Virus record (IMG/VR): IMGVR_UViG_3300023110_002336
Coordinates: 26,622-90,621 of that record
From: a virus
Direction: 5' to 3' (one strand)
DNA length: 64,000 bases
In this document: piece by piece, positions 57,792 to 64,000 of the stretch
Position numbering within the stretch: the stretch's first letter is position 1
How the letters are laid out: the number at the start of each line of letters is the position of its first letter
The notes under the pieces: generated by a model
What the model saw: only the letters and a program-made list of their open reading frames with translations
Databases searched by the model: none
What the model was told of the DNA's origin: nothing
Program-made: the position numbers and the translations under genes

Positions 57792-59649
57792 TGATGTAGG
57801 GGTGTTCTAGTGACAAGTCCTTGTAAAGCTTCTTCATGATTTTCTTGACGACATCGGCAACTTGCTCTTTGGTGTCCTTCGCCTTTAGCTGCTTCTGGAC
57901 CTCTTTCTCAATCATCTTCTTGATTTCTGACTTGTCCTCGGAGGATAGTTTCTCAACGATCAACTTAACACGACGAGCGCGATGCTCCGTGAAGTAGTCC
58001 TTGGAAGCAGTAGCCTGCGGGTCGAAGCGACCGAGAATGTAATCGACTGCCTTTTGCTTTGAGAAATCATCAGAGAGGTAAAGCATAATGGAGTCGTAAA
58101 GGTTGTTGAACTTACCAGTAGGCATCTGGATTACGTTGTTCATAACCCACCAAGTGGCCAAATCAGAGTATTTTGGATCTTGATAAGGTTTCATTTCCTT
58201 TGGCTTGGGAGCAGGCTTTGGTCCTCTTGGTTTCTTTGGACCTTTTACCTTTGGCTCTTTGGGTGGAGTTGGGAAATAGTCAAACATTGCACCCTTCTTG
58301 CCGCGAGAGGTAATAGAACGAACGCCTTGTCCCTTCTCAAGAACATAACGACCAGCTTCTTCAAAGCCTTGTCCGTCAATAGTCGAAAGAATTGTTCCAA
58401 GCCAGTCTTGCTCTTCAAGTTGCTTGAGGGTTGCTAGATCGTCCTTGATTGTAGCAACGTTTGTGATAGCATCTCTAATCTGGTTGTAAGCAAACTGAGT
58501 TGTAACACCCAAGCCAGCCTCGCCAGTCTGCTTAATCTGAGAAGCAACCCAGATAAGAGCCTGCAACTCGTGTGGTAGAAGACCTAGCTTCTTTGCTTCG
58601 GAAGCAACGAGACGAGCCATATAGCGATAGGAAACGACGTTACCCATCATCTTACCCTTGATAGTCTCCCACTCTTTCGATGTGGACGCCTTTCTCAAAG
58701 AGGGGTAAAAAGCATCAATCATCCAAGTGTCGATTGTAGAGTTCCACTCGTACATATCGTCATAAGACATCTCACCACCTTCGCTACGCTTACCTGCGAG
58801 TTCAGGTGCAATTAGATTGAGAGTGAAGTTGGGAACCTTGTGTGCGTTTGTGAAGCCTCTGGATTCACCGGGGGCTCTTTTCTCTGCACCGGGGAAAGTC
58901 TCAAGGTATTCTTTTAGTTCCGGACCCTTGCCATCAGCAACATCCTTCTGGATAGCCTTGAACATAAAGACGGCTTCAGCAAGATTGAGAGCAAACTTTG
59001 CTCTTGGAGAGTAAGTTGCAATTAGAAGACCAAGTAGGGTTGCATCTTTGTCGTTCCCTGTCTCTTTATCAAGGAGACCACGGATGTTATGATACCAATC
59101 CCTCGCTTCTTCAAAAAGACCATCGACCTCTTTGGTGTCTTCAACAAGCTGTCTAAATGATTCGAGAACCTCGTCAGGAACAGGAATAACGATGTCTGCC
59201 TCTTCAAAGTCTCCAGCAGACATAGTACCGAGACCTTTCTCAAGACCTCTAACTGCTTTTGGACCTCTCTTGGCTACATCGCCTTCTGAGCCATAGTATT
59301 GACGACGAAGAGCCAACTGCTCGGGAGTAGCAGCACGTAACTGCGCTACGGTAATACCAAGCGCCTCTGCTTCTGCCTTTTCCTCTTCTGTTGCGTCATC
59401 GACCTCTTCGGCAACCATACGCATTTCTGGCTCTGCGAAAGAGCCGTCTAGCTGAGGAATTTCACCTTCTGCTCCAAGAACCTTCTTAGCAGTTCCAACG
59501 ATCTTGGCGATTGAATCGTTTACTTGATCTAATTCTGATGCGGTAAAAGTGTAGTCTTTAGACCCGCTCTTCTTTTGAGAGCCGGGAAAAGGAATTACTT
59601 GAGCATCTTCAGTTACATACTTTCGCCAGTTTTCAAATAAAAGCTTCAT
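57772..59649 (-). CDS. Tagged 625-residue protein, unknown enzyme or structural role
   Basis: It starts with the island tag MKLLFENWRKYVTED. Residues ~95-130 are charged helices. The segment WYHNIRGLLDKETGNDKDATLLGLLIATYSPRAKFALNLAEAVFMFKA (~190-240) and later WMIDAFYPSL and ELQALIWVASQIKQTGEAGLG (~355-380) form a helical core that I do not recognise. A Pro/Lys-rich linker lies at ~462-490 (KEPKVKGPKKPRGPKP), followed by a helical C-terminus ending in SLEHPYIIDRIKL. No catalytic motif is evident. It is the largest of the tagged proteins. Confidence 0.7.
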   Translation of the reverse strand: MKLLFENWRKYVTEDAQVIPFPGSQKKSGSKDYTFTASELDQVNDSIAKIVGTAKKVLGAEGEIPQLDGSFAEPEMRMVAEEVDDATEEEKAEAEALGITVAQLRAATPEQLALRRQYYGSEGDVAKRGPKAVRGLEKGLGTMSAGDFEEADIVIPVPDEVLESFRQLVEDTKEVDGLFEEARDWYHNIRGLLDKETGNDKDATLLGLLIATYSPRAKFALNLAEAVFMFKAIQKDVADGKGPELKEYLETFPGAEKRAPGESRGFTNAHKVPNFTLNLIAPELAGKRSEGGEMSYDDMYEWNSTIDTWMIDAFYPSLRKASTSKEWETIKGKMMGNVVSYRYMARLVASEAKKLGLLPHELQALIWVASQIKQTGEAGLGVTTQFAYNQIRDAITNVATIKDDLATLKQLEEQDWLGTILSTIDGQGFEEAGRYVLEKGQGVRSITSRGKKGAMFDYFPTPPKEPKVKGPKKPRGPKPAPKPKEMKPYQDPKYSDLATWWVMNNVIQMPTGKFNNLYDSIMLYLSDDFSKQKAVDYILGRFDPQATASKDYFTEHRARRVKLIVEKLSSEDKSEIKKMIEKEVQKQLKAKDTKEQVADVVKKIMKKLYKDLSLEHPYIIDRIKL

Positions 59650-59873
59650 CGCTTACACTCGCCCTCTTTGGTGCTCTTGATTGCATCATCACCAATGTCG
59701 TGCTTCTTCTTGATCTTTCTCTCGGCAACACCACCAGCATCAGCGTAAACACGCTCGTGGTGCATCTCGCCGTCTTTCTCGAAGCCAACACACCAAGCCT
59801 TCTCAACGCCCTCTAGGACATTCTCAAGCTCTTCCTTGATAATCTGCTTTAGTCTTGCTCTAGTAATCGTCAT
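59646..59873 (-). CDS. Small protein with N-terminal RLKQIIKEEL motif
   Basis: A 75-residue protein from the ATG at 59873; the in-frame ATG at 59885 would add four residues. It starts MTITRARLKQIIKEELENVLE, almost the same as the start of the gene at 63.4-63.7 kb. A short domain follows (AWCVGFEKDGEMHHERVYAD and a basic helix). Its stop overlaps the start of the 625-residue gene by 4 bases. Function unknown. Confidence 0.62.
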   Translation of the reverse strand: MTITRARLKQIIKEELENVLEGVEKAWCVGFEKDGEMHHERVYADAGGVAERKIKKKHDIGDDAIKSTKEGECKR

Positions 59874-60420
59874 AGTAGTAATCATCCTCTTCGTAACTAA
59901 GTAGATCGGTCGCTAACTGAATGTCTGTTGCTTTGGGTGCGAGAGTCCAAGCACGACCATCTGGATACGCACCATAAATAGCATCGTAGGGAGTTCCTTC
60001 CAACTCGTAATCGGTGAAGAACTCAACCTCTTTTGGAACTTGGTTCATCGGAATGCGGACTAGCAGCAGGTTCTCGTTGATGCCCTTTTCTTTGTCTTCA
60101 TCAGAAAAGTCACCAACAATTGCTTCCAACTCTTGCGTGTCGGACATCATAGCAGCCTTAGCGTCATCGCCAGAACCAAAAAAATAAATCCTATGCTCTG
60201 GGTTGCCATCAGAATTTAGATAGGGCTGTGAGTCATCTGCGGACCTATCACGGGACCTTATGACCTTAGTTCCCTTCCGGAAGCGTTCGTAGTTGTCGCC
60301 CTTGTCTCCATAGCGCTTGGAGATGCGGTAAAGGTCTCTGCCTACATCGTCAATAGTTCCGATGTATTCGCCTTGTTCTTCGGTCAAGAACTTGCGCCAG
60401 TTTTCAATAATCAGTTCCAT
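59860..60420 (-). CDS. Tagged protein, possible ADP-ribosyltransferase-like fold
   Basis: A 186-residue protein beginning with the tag MELIIENWRKFLTEEQ (GGAG 8 bases upstream). The body has DLYRISKRYG (~29-38), HRIYFFGSGDDAKAAM (~76-91), NLLLVRIP and VEFFTDYELEGTPYDAIYGAY. The order Y-R-I-S, then a Y-F-F strand with a helix, then acidic strands is similar to the other tagged protein at 46.6-47.2 kb and resembles ART-type folds. The C-terminus is very acidic and Tyr-rich (SYEEDDYYYDDY). The call is tentative. Confidence 0.6.
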   Translation of the reverse strand: MELIIENWRKFLTEEQGEYIGTIDDVGRDLYRISKRYGDKGDNYERFRKGTKVIRSRDRSADDSQPYLNSDGNPEHRIYFFGSGDDAKAAMMSDTQELEAIVGDFSDEDKEKGINENLLLVRIPMNQVPKEVEFFTDYELEGTPYDAIYGAYPDGRAWTLAPKATDIQLATDLLSYEEDDYYYDDY

Positions 60421-61130
60421 CTCTTTTCTCCAGTCATATCTGAGAACACAGAAGCATCGAGAACCTTTAGAGTGTGGTCTTTCATATCTACGCCAACATT
60501 ACCTTCAGCAATATCACCACCCTCTACGCCATATCTCTTCATAGCCTTTGATAGTTGTCTAAACCAAGGCTCGTTGGCCAAACCAAATTCTTGGATCTGT
60601 CGGAATATGCTTGTAGTCTGATTATCTGCATAATTCAAAGGACGAGCAGCAACAGTTATGAAGCGAAGGATCTCGAAAGGCTCTATATCGTCTTCTACAA
60701 AGTTCGCTTGTTCCGAGAGCAACTTAACAACAAATTCATAAAGCTTGGGCATAGTAGCAACAAAGGCTTCCTCAAGCATCTCTCTGTTTCTAACTGAGAT
60801 GGGAGTAACCCTATCAGCCACAATCCAGTGATAGTCGGGCGAGTGTGCATAAACCCTAGGGAACACATCGGGGTATTCATCACCAAGTATCTTCTCGATC
60901 TTGTTCATAAAAGAGTCTGATTCGCCATAGCGAATAATTTTTACAACATAGTCCGGGTCTTCATCAGGGATGATAGTAGTTCTAAACGAACCAGAGCCAC
61001 CAAAGCCGCCTTTTCCGTGTTGGTCTTGGATGAACTTAGTTGGATTGGAATAAAGATCCTCAATCCAAGGAAAGTAGGTGCTTTGATCTTCGGTGAGGAA
61101 TCGCTTCCAGTTTTCAATAATAAGTTTCAT
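60411..61130 (-). CDS. Tagged kinase-like protein (compact)
   Basis: A 239-residue protein from the ATG at 61130. The tag is MKLIIENWKRFLTEDQ. The glycine loop is GGFGGSGSF (41-49), the ATP lysine is in YVVKII (K64), WIVADRV follows as a hinge, and the catalytic loop is GDIAEGN (D206, N211) with the metal site in VLDAS (D225). Like the larger kinase-like protein, it ends soon after the metal motif. The start overlaps the upstream stop by one base (TAATG). It probably acts on host targets. Confidence 0.76.
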   Translation of the reverse strand: MKLIIENWKRFLTEDQSTYFPWIEDLYSNPTKFIQDQHGKGGFGGSGSFRTTIIPDEDPDYVVKIIRYGESDSFMNKIEKILGDEYPDVFPRVYAHSPDYHWIVADRVTPISVRNREMLEEAFVATMPKLYEFVVKLLSEQANFVEDDIEPFEILRFITVAARPLNYADNQTTSIFRQIQEFGLANEPWFRQLSKAMKRYGVEGGDIAEGNVGVDMKDHTLKVLDASVFSDMTGEKRWN

Positions 61131-61645
61131 TATTCTAAATTGTGTCCATTGGGTGCATAAGGATTGTAAAATAAGTAGCCCAATCCATTTGATTCCCATG
61201 TAACAGAATCAGTGCTCCATTCGAGAGTCAAAGTGCCGGGCCCTGTATTATTACCAACTACAACAGCAAAAGGATATAGAATTCCATTTGTCAGGCTTAT
61301 ATTGTTGCTTGTTCTGGTTTGGGTACCATGCAACCCACCATTATCTACAACAGCGTTGTCAGTATCGAGCGCAGTATCTACCGCTGTAGAGTTAGAACCA
61401 ATCCAAACATAAGAAGCATCGTCAGAGTTAGTGCGAAACTGCCAAGTTGTGGACGTAGTATCAGCACGAAAGTAACCCCTGAACAGCCAAGTGTCTGTTT
61501 CGCCAACATCATAGGAACTAAGCTGAGTGCTAACATCACTATTTGTAGGAGTAGTCAAATTGCCCATGTTGTCAGCAAAGTAGGTATTGAAATATCTACC
61601 AAAAAGGCCAGCTTGTAGTCTTCTTTTTTTAAGGATGATTGCCAC
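61130..61645 (-). CDS. PA14/GLEYA-like carbohydrate-binding structural protein
   Basis: A 171-residue protein with a GTG start (AGGAG 9 bases upstream; it overlaps the upstream TAG). RGYFRADTTSTTWQFRTNSDDASYVWIG (~56-83) and ISLTNGILYPFAVVVGNNTGPGTLTLEWS (~115-143) are the core strands of PA14/GLEYA domains, including the paired aspartates (S-D-D). These domains often bind sugars. It lies directly upstream of the tagged kinase-like gene and downstream of the fibre-like gene, so it is likely a head or tail decoration protein. Confidence 0.78.
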   Translation of the reverse strand: MAIILKKRRLQAGLFGRYFNTYFADNMGNLTTPTNSDVSTQLSSYDVGETDTWLFRGYFRADTTSTTWQFRTNSDDASYVWIGSNSTAVDTALDTDNAVVDNGGLHGTQTRTSNNISLTNGILYPFAVVVGNNTGPGTLTLEWSTDSVTWESNGLGYLFYNPYAPNGHNLE

Positions 61646-62487
61646 TAGATGTTTCTCCTGAAGTACAGGGATGCTCGCAAACCTTGTGCGTCAGCAGGCG
61701 TGGCTGTGATAGCAAACGTAATTACATCACCTGTATCACAGGAAGCGTTGGAAACGGTTGTTGTACTACCACCAAGACTCGTGCCAGCCAAAGAAAGTGT
61801 AATCATCGTGTTTGCGTCAGTTGTGTTGGTTACTGTAACGGTAACATCGCCACTTGTTGTATGCTGGTCTAGTCCCAATCCAAGTGCCGTAACTGTGAGA
61901 CCATAAGGACAGTTGAATCTAAAAGCATTGGTATCGGTCTGAAGATCAACGCCGGGTATACTCAATTCAGCCATGATAATGTCTTCAAATGAGAATGAGC
62001 CACTTACTGTAGCATTTTCCTGCACAACCGCAGAACTAGAAACAAATAACCCACCACCAACATCAAGTGTGTCAGTTGGAGATTCTTCAAAAATTCCTAT
62101 TCTAGATGTAGCGCCTTTTGCACGAAGGACATTTGTTGAGCCGACTCTTAGAGCTAAGTCATTAGAAGGATCTGCTTGTTGTACAAACAACACCTCAGCA
62201 GAGTTGAAATAAATTCCGCCAATGTCGTTACCATTATTTTCAAAAACAATTTCTCTGAAATCATCATCAGTTTTGGAGATTCTTATCACCTCTGTACCGC
62301 TTGGGTTTTGGAAATCAGCAGTTCCAGTTACATGCATACCCGCATTTGTGATAGCAACCCTTTGAGTATCTCCAGTTACAAATTTTATTTGATTATCCTC
62401 AAAATCTATTTTAGTGTCTCTCTCAGCATCATCGGCAGCAGTAAGGTCACCGATTACTTGCCCCCCTCTTGAATAATTGTAAGCCAT
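61645..62487 (-). CDS. Fibre-like virion structural protein
   Basis: A 280-residue protein, AAGGAG 9 bases before the ATG. The N-terminal ~170 residues have the look of fibre-shaft proteins: short repeated strand units such as QIKFVTGDTQRVAIT, GGIYFNSAEVLFV, ALRVGSTNVLRA, and RIGIFEESPTDTLDVGGG, the I-G-I-x-x-x-x-P-x-x-x-L-D-V motif common in phage fibre and decoration proteins. The C-terminal part (~170-280) is Thr/Val-rich and beta-like. It is a likely head or tail fibre. Confidence 0.72.
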   Translation of the reverse strand: MAYNYSRGGQVIGDLTAADDAERDTKIDFEDNQIKFVTGDTQRVAITNAGMHVTGTADFQNPSGTEVIRISKTDDDFREIVFENNGNDIGGIYFNSAEVLFVQQADPSNDLALRVGSTNVLRAKGATSRIGIFEESPTDTLDVGGGLFVSSSAVVQENATVSGSFSFEDIIMAELSIPGVDLQTDTNAFRFNCPYGLTVTALGLGLDQHTTSGDVTVTVTNTTDANTMITLSLAGTSLGGSTTTVSNASCDTGDVITFAITATPADAQGLRASLYFRRNI

Positions 62488-62609
62488 AATATAATCTCCT
62501 TCAGAGTAATTAGTTTCTTTTATGGGTCTCGGAGCGAAAAACCGCCATTTTTTCTCGCGCTAAAAGTTTCCGCACTCAACACACGAAAACCCGCATAACC
62601 ACCGCACTC
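62488..62609 (-). other. Noncoding gap with hairpins
   Basis: No credible gene here. A 6-bp hairpin ACTCTC/GAGAGT (62606-62620) sits on the lipoprotein stop codon. A second, longer A/T-rich hairpin (GCGA...TCGC arms) follows. Neither has a T-run, so they are not clear terminators. The AAGGAG site of the fibre gene is at the low end. Confidence 0.5.
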
Positions 62610-62933
62610 TCAACGAGAGTAGTGGATTGACCCGCGCAATTCCTTCGCGTTACAACGCAAATCTTCAACGTGTGTGTCTACACTCCATACGTCACCAGCA
62701 TTGATAATGCCGTCCTCCCATTGTAGGGGAACTTCCCAGCGGTCTTCCGCAGTTCTAATCACAAGCGAAACGTCCGAAGGATTCATTTCCGTGTAGTAGA
62801 AGGCTTTAACTCGTGCTCCGCTCCGTGTATCTTCACACACCCATTGCTCGTCACGATTGTTTTCAAAAGTTTTTGTGGTCCAGAACAGGGCGCAGCCTGT
62901 CAAAAAAACGGGGATTATCAGTAGTTTGTTCAT
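62610..62933 (-). CDS. Putative lipoprotein, paralog of the next gene upstream
   Basis: A 107-residue protein. The signal MNKLLIIPVFLTGCALF has a lipobox L-T-G-C (C14). The mature part has one Cys near the start (QWVCED) and one near the end (LRCNAKELRGSIHY), with strands between. The upstream gene has the same length and spacing. The start is preceded by AGGAGGG, part of a hairpin that could hide it. Candidates for the role are superinfection exclusion or lysis, both unproven. Confidence 0.68.
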   Translation of the reverse strand: MNKLLIIPVFLTGCALFWTTKTFENNRDEQWVCEDTRSGARVKAFYYTEMNPSDVSLVIRTAEDRWEVPLQWEDGIINAGDVWSVDTHVEDLRCNAKELRGSIHYSR

Positions 62934-62938
62934 AAATC

Positions 62939-62957
62939 ACCCTCCTTATGCGAGGGT
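62939..62957 (-). promoter_or_regulatory. Hairpin covering the ribosome site of the second lipoprotein
   Basis: ACCCTC and GAGGGT pair perfectly over a 7-base loop in the gap between the two lipoprotein genes. The downstream arm includes most of the ribosome site (AGGAGGG) for the ATG at 62933. Folding would lower translation unless it is opened by ribosomes or a factor. Confidence 0.5.
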
Positions 62958-62963
62958 AATTAG

Positions 62964-63278
62964 TCAATCCTGTTCGTTATAGACGAAATCGCCTCCAAGG
63001 TCGTCCGAGTAGCAGTCCAATTCCATCAGGTTTGCTTCCGCACGCCATAGACCATCTCCATAATCATAAAGTTCTAGTTCGTGAAACTGATCGTTGTCGT
63101 AAATCATGAACTGAATAGACGACCAATCTTCAGAGGTGGTTGCTTCCGCAACGACAAAAGCCGAAAACTGCGTCTCTACATGTTCACAGGACCACCAGTC
63201 TCCTTCAGGACTGGTAGAATCCCCCATAGGCGAGCTACAAGCCCCCATGAAGGCAAATAAAAAAACTTTCGGTATCAT
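62964..63278 (-). CDS. Putative lipoprotein
   Basis: A 104-residue protein from the ATG at 63278 (GGAG 6 bases upstream); an ATG at 63314 would add a 12-residue non-signal leader. The signal MIPKVFLFAFMGACSSPMG has a lipobox G-A-C (C14) followed by Ser. The soluble part has WWSCEHVETQFSAFVVAEA and ends with LMELDCYSDDLGGDFVY, matching its downstream paralog in the positions of W-x-C and L-x-C-x-x-x-x-L-x-G. It is strongly acidic. Promoter and terminator are just upstream. Confidence 0.68.
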   Translation of the reverse strand: MIPKVFLFAFMGACSSPMGDSTSPEGDWWSCEHVETQFSAFVVAEATTSEDWSSIQFMIYDNDQFHELELYDYGDGLWRAEANLMELDCYSDDLGGDFVYNEQD

Positions 63279-63323
63279 GTGTGCTCCATAAATGTAGGAT
63301 GCATTACGGGGCATCCTATCCCT

Positions 63324-63352
63324 ATTATAACACGCGCGTGCGCGGGGCGCAA
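63324..63352 (-). promoter_or_regulatory. Sigma70-like promoter for the lipoprotein unit
   Basis: Minus strand: TTGCGC at 63352-63347 (3 of 6 matches), 17-base spacer, then TATAAT at 63329-63324 preceded by TGT. The perfect -10 box and its position just after a terminator support it. Confidence 0.6.
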
Positions 63353-63353
63353 C

Positions 63354-63384
63354 AAAAAACCCAGCCCCGTGGTGGGAGGCTGGG
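63354..63384 (-). terminator. Rho-independent terminator
   Basis: Minus strand: a 7-bp stem CCCAGCC/GGCTGGG with an 11-base loop followed directly by six T (63359-63354). It ends the transcript of the RLKQIIKEEL-type gene at 63.4-63.7 kb. A new promoter starts 2 bases later. Confidence 0.85.
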
Positions 63385-63425
63385 AATCTTTGTGTTCTCG
63401 ACCTATGGGTGTTGAACTATCTTTA

Positions 63426-63713
63426 TCAAACGTCTAGTGCGTCTACGACAGAACGAGCAGCATGGGTGCCCTCGAACTTGGAGCCCTTTAGGGCATCGCG
63501 AGCATCGGCAGTAACCTTTCCTCTTGCTAGTCCGCCTCTATCGTCAAGGATGCCTTTTCCTTTTAGGAACTTTTTAACATCCTCGCGGGAAGCTTCTACT
63601 TCTTTAGAGGGCTTGTCTGCACTGATTGTGCCTGTCTTCGCATCTACTTTCTCGTTCATCAAGGCTAGTTCTTCCTTGATGATCTGCTTTAGTCTTTCTT
63701 TTGTTAGTTTCAT
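63426..63713 (-). CDS. Small protein with N-terminal RLKQIIKEEL motif
   Basis: A 95-residue, charged protein. It starts MKLTKERLKQIIKEELALMNE, nearly the same as the gene at 59.6-59.9 kb. The C-terminal ~50 residues (REDVKKFLKGKGILDDRGGLARGKV) look like a small helical domain. AGGAG lies 6 bases before the ATG, and the gene is followed by a strong terminator. The shared start suggests a common destination, such as the capsid. Function unknown. Confidence 0.68.
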   Translation of the reverse strand: MKLTKERLKQIIKEELALMNEKVDAKTGTISADKPSKEVEASREDVKKFLKGKGILDDRGGLARGKVTADARDALKGSKFEGTHAARSVVDALDV

Positions 63714-64000
63714 GTTAGTCTCCTGCCTTATTGGCTACGATGTAAATAGTTTTTGTTTTGTTCTCGGTCACAAATCTGGGAAATTTTTTGGCGGTGTTTT
63801 TTGCATAACCCGTTTTGTGGGGGTGTGCAAGCGAATTCTGGAAATTTTGGCGCGGTATTGTGAATGTACCTGCGCCGCCACGGCGATAACCCGCCTTCAT
63901 AGGGACATACCCTCCGGGGGGGGAGGGGGGAGGGGGGTACCCCCAACGCAAACTAACGATCCCACAAACAAACGCACGCAACGGAACGCCCGCCAGTGCG
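63714..64000 (-). other. Right-end region with G tract, no convincing gene
   Basis: This 287-base end segment has no reading frame that looks like protein. It contains a G-rich tract on the plus strand at 63916-63937 (runs of 8, 6 and 6 G separated by single A) followed by CCCCC, and a GC-rich stretch with self-complementary GGCGG/CCGCC. Only weak promoter-like matches are seen before the 63713 start. A gene may begin to the right of the window. Confidence 0.45.

Noticed and set aside
63780-63835. Weak promoter-like match upstream of the 63713 gene (TTGCAC, 17 bases, TATGCA)
   Set aside because: Only about half of the consensus positions match, so it is not listed as a promoter.
63715-63981. 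Minus-strand frame of 88 codons at the right end
   Set aside because: It is partly a translation of the G tract (runs of Pro) and has no ribosome site or domain. It more likely covers the leader of the gene starting at 63713.

Overview
This window is a piece of a large tailed-phage genome, most likely a marine myovirus distantly related to the T4 superfamily that infects a Gram-negative host. The evidence is a gp25-like and a gp6-like baseplate wedge protein next to each other, a gp55-like late sigma factor, a PIN-PhoH ATPase, a tailspike-type M23 peptidase, a phage tRNA-Thr, and several lipobox proteins. Every supported gene lies on the minus strand. Transcription therefore runs from high to low coordinates, and the layout below is best read from right to left.

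Region by region. (1) 1-22.2 kb is the baseplate and tail-tip module: an M23 peptidase with an OB-like N-terminus, a possible spike protein, a 2118-residue structural protein, gp25-like and gp6-like wedge proteins, a DNRLRE-like beta protein, and a structural protein of more than 3240 residues with two LamG-like domains that runs off the left edge. (2) 22.2-23.7 kb holds the late sigma factor and small conserved genes. (3) 23.7-38.2 kb is a continuous sugar and glycan operon of 14 genes: nucleotide-sugar dehydrogenases and epimerases, seven glycosyltransferases, a sulfotransferase, two methyltransferases and an ATP-grasp/HAD fusion. Much of it is clearly more AT-rich than its flanks, and the change falls inside one gene. 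(4) 38.2-46.5 kb holds a Cas4-like nuclease, a metallopeptidase, a membrane fatty-acid hydroxylase, PhoH, an RNA methylase, tRNA-Thr, an HNH nuclease, a second sugar set (cytidylyltransferase, eukaryote-type phosphomannomutase, class II aldolase), a vWA lipoprotein and a compact candidate structured RNA. (5) 46.5-61.1 kb is an accessory island in which enzymes alternate with tiny SH3/KOW-like proteins. (6) 61.1-64 kb has a PA14/GLEYA-like protein, a fibre-like protein, two paralogous lipoproteins, and a clean terminator followed by a promoter.

The most interesting signal is in region 5. Seven otherwise unrelated proteins (two kinase-like proteins, a Pol-beta-type nucleotidyltransferase, a PD-(D/E)XK-like protein, two possible ADP-ribosyltransferase-like proteins and a 625-residue protein) begin with nearly the same 14-residue peptide, of the form MKLIIENWRRFLTE. 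This resembles in placement, length and ending the capsid-targeting sequence of T4 internal head proteins, which the prohead protease cuts after L/I-x-E. I infer a packaged and injected set of host-takeover enzymes. A second short motif (RLKQIIKEEL) is shared by other proteins in the same island.

The accessory units are preceded by strongly sigma70-like promoters (TTGACA, 16-17 bases, then TATAAT-like). Two of these place the start codon at about +1, which suggests leaderless mRNAs. Calls rest on reading the sequence by eye, with no database search; enzyme-family calls are based on visible motifs.
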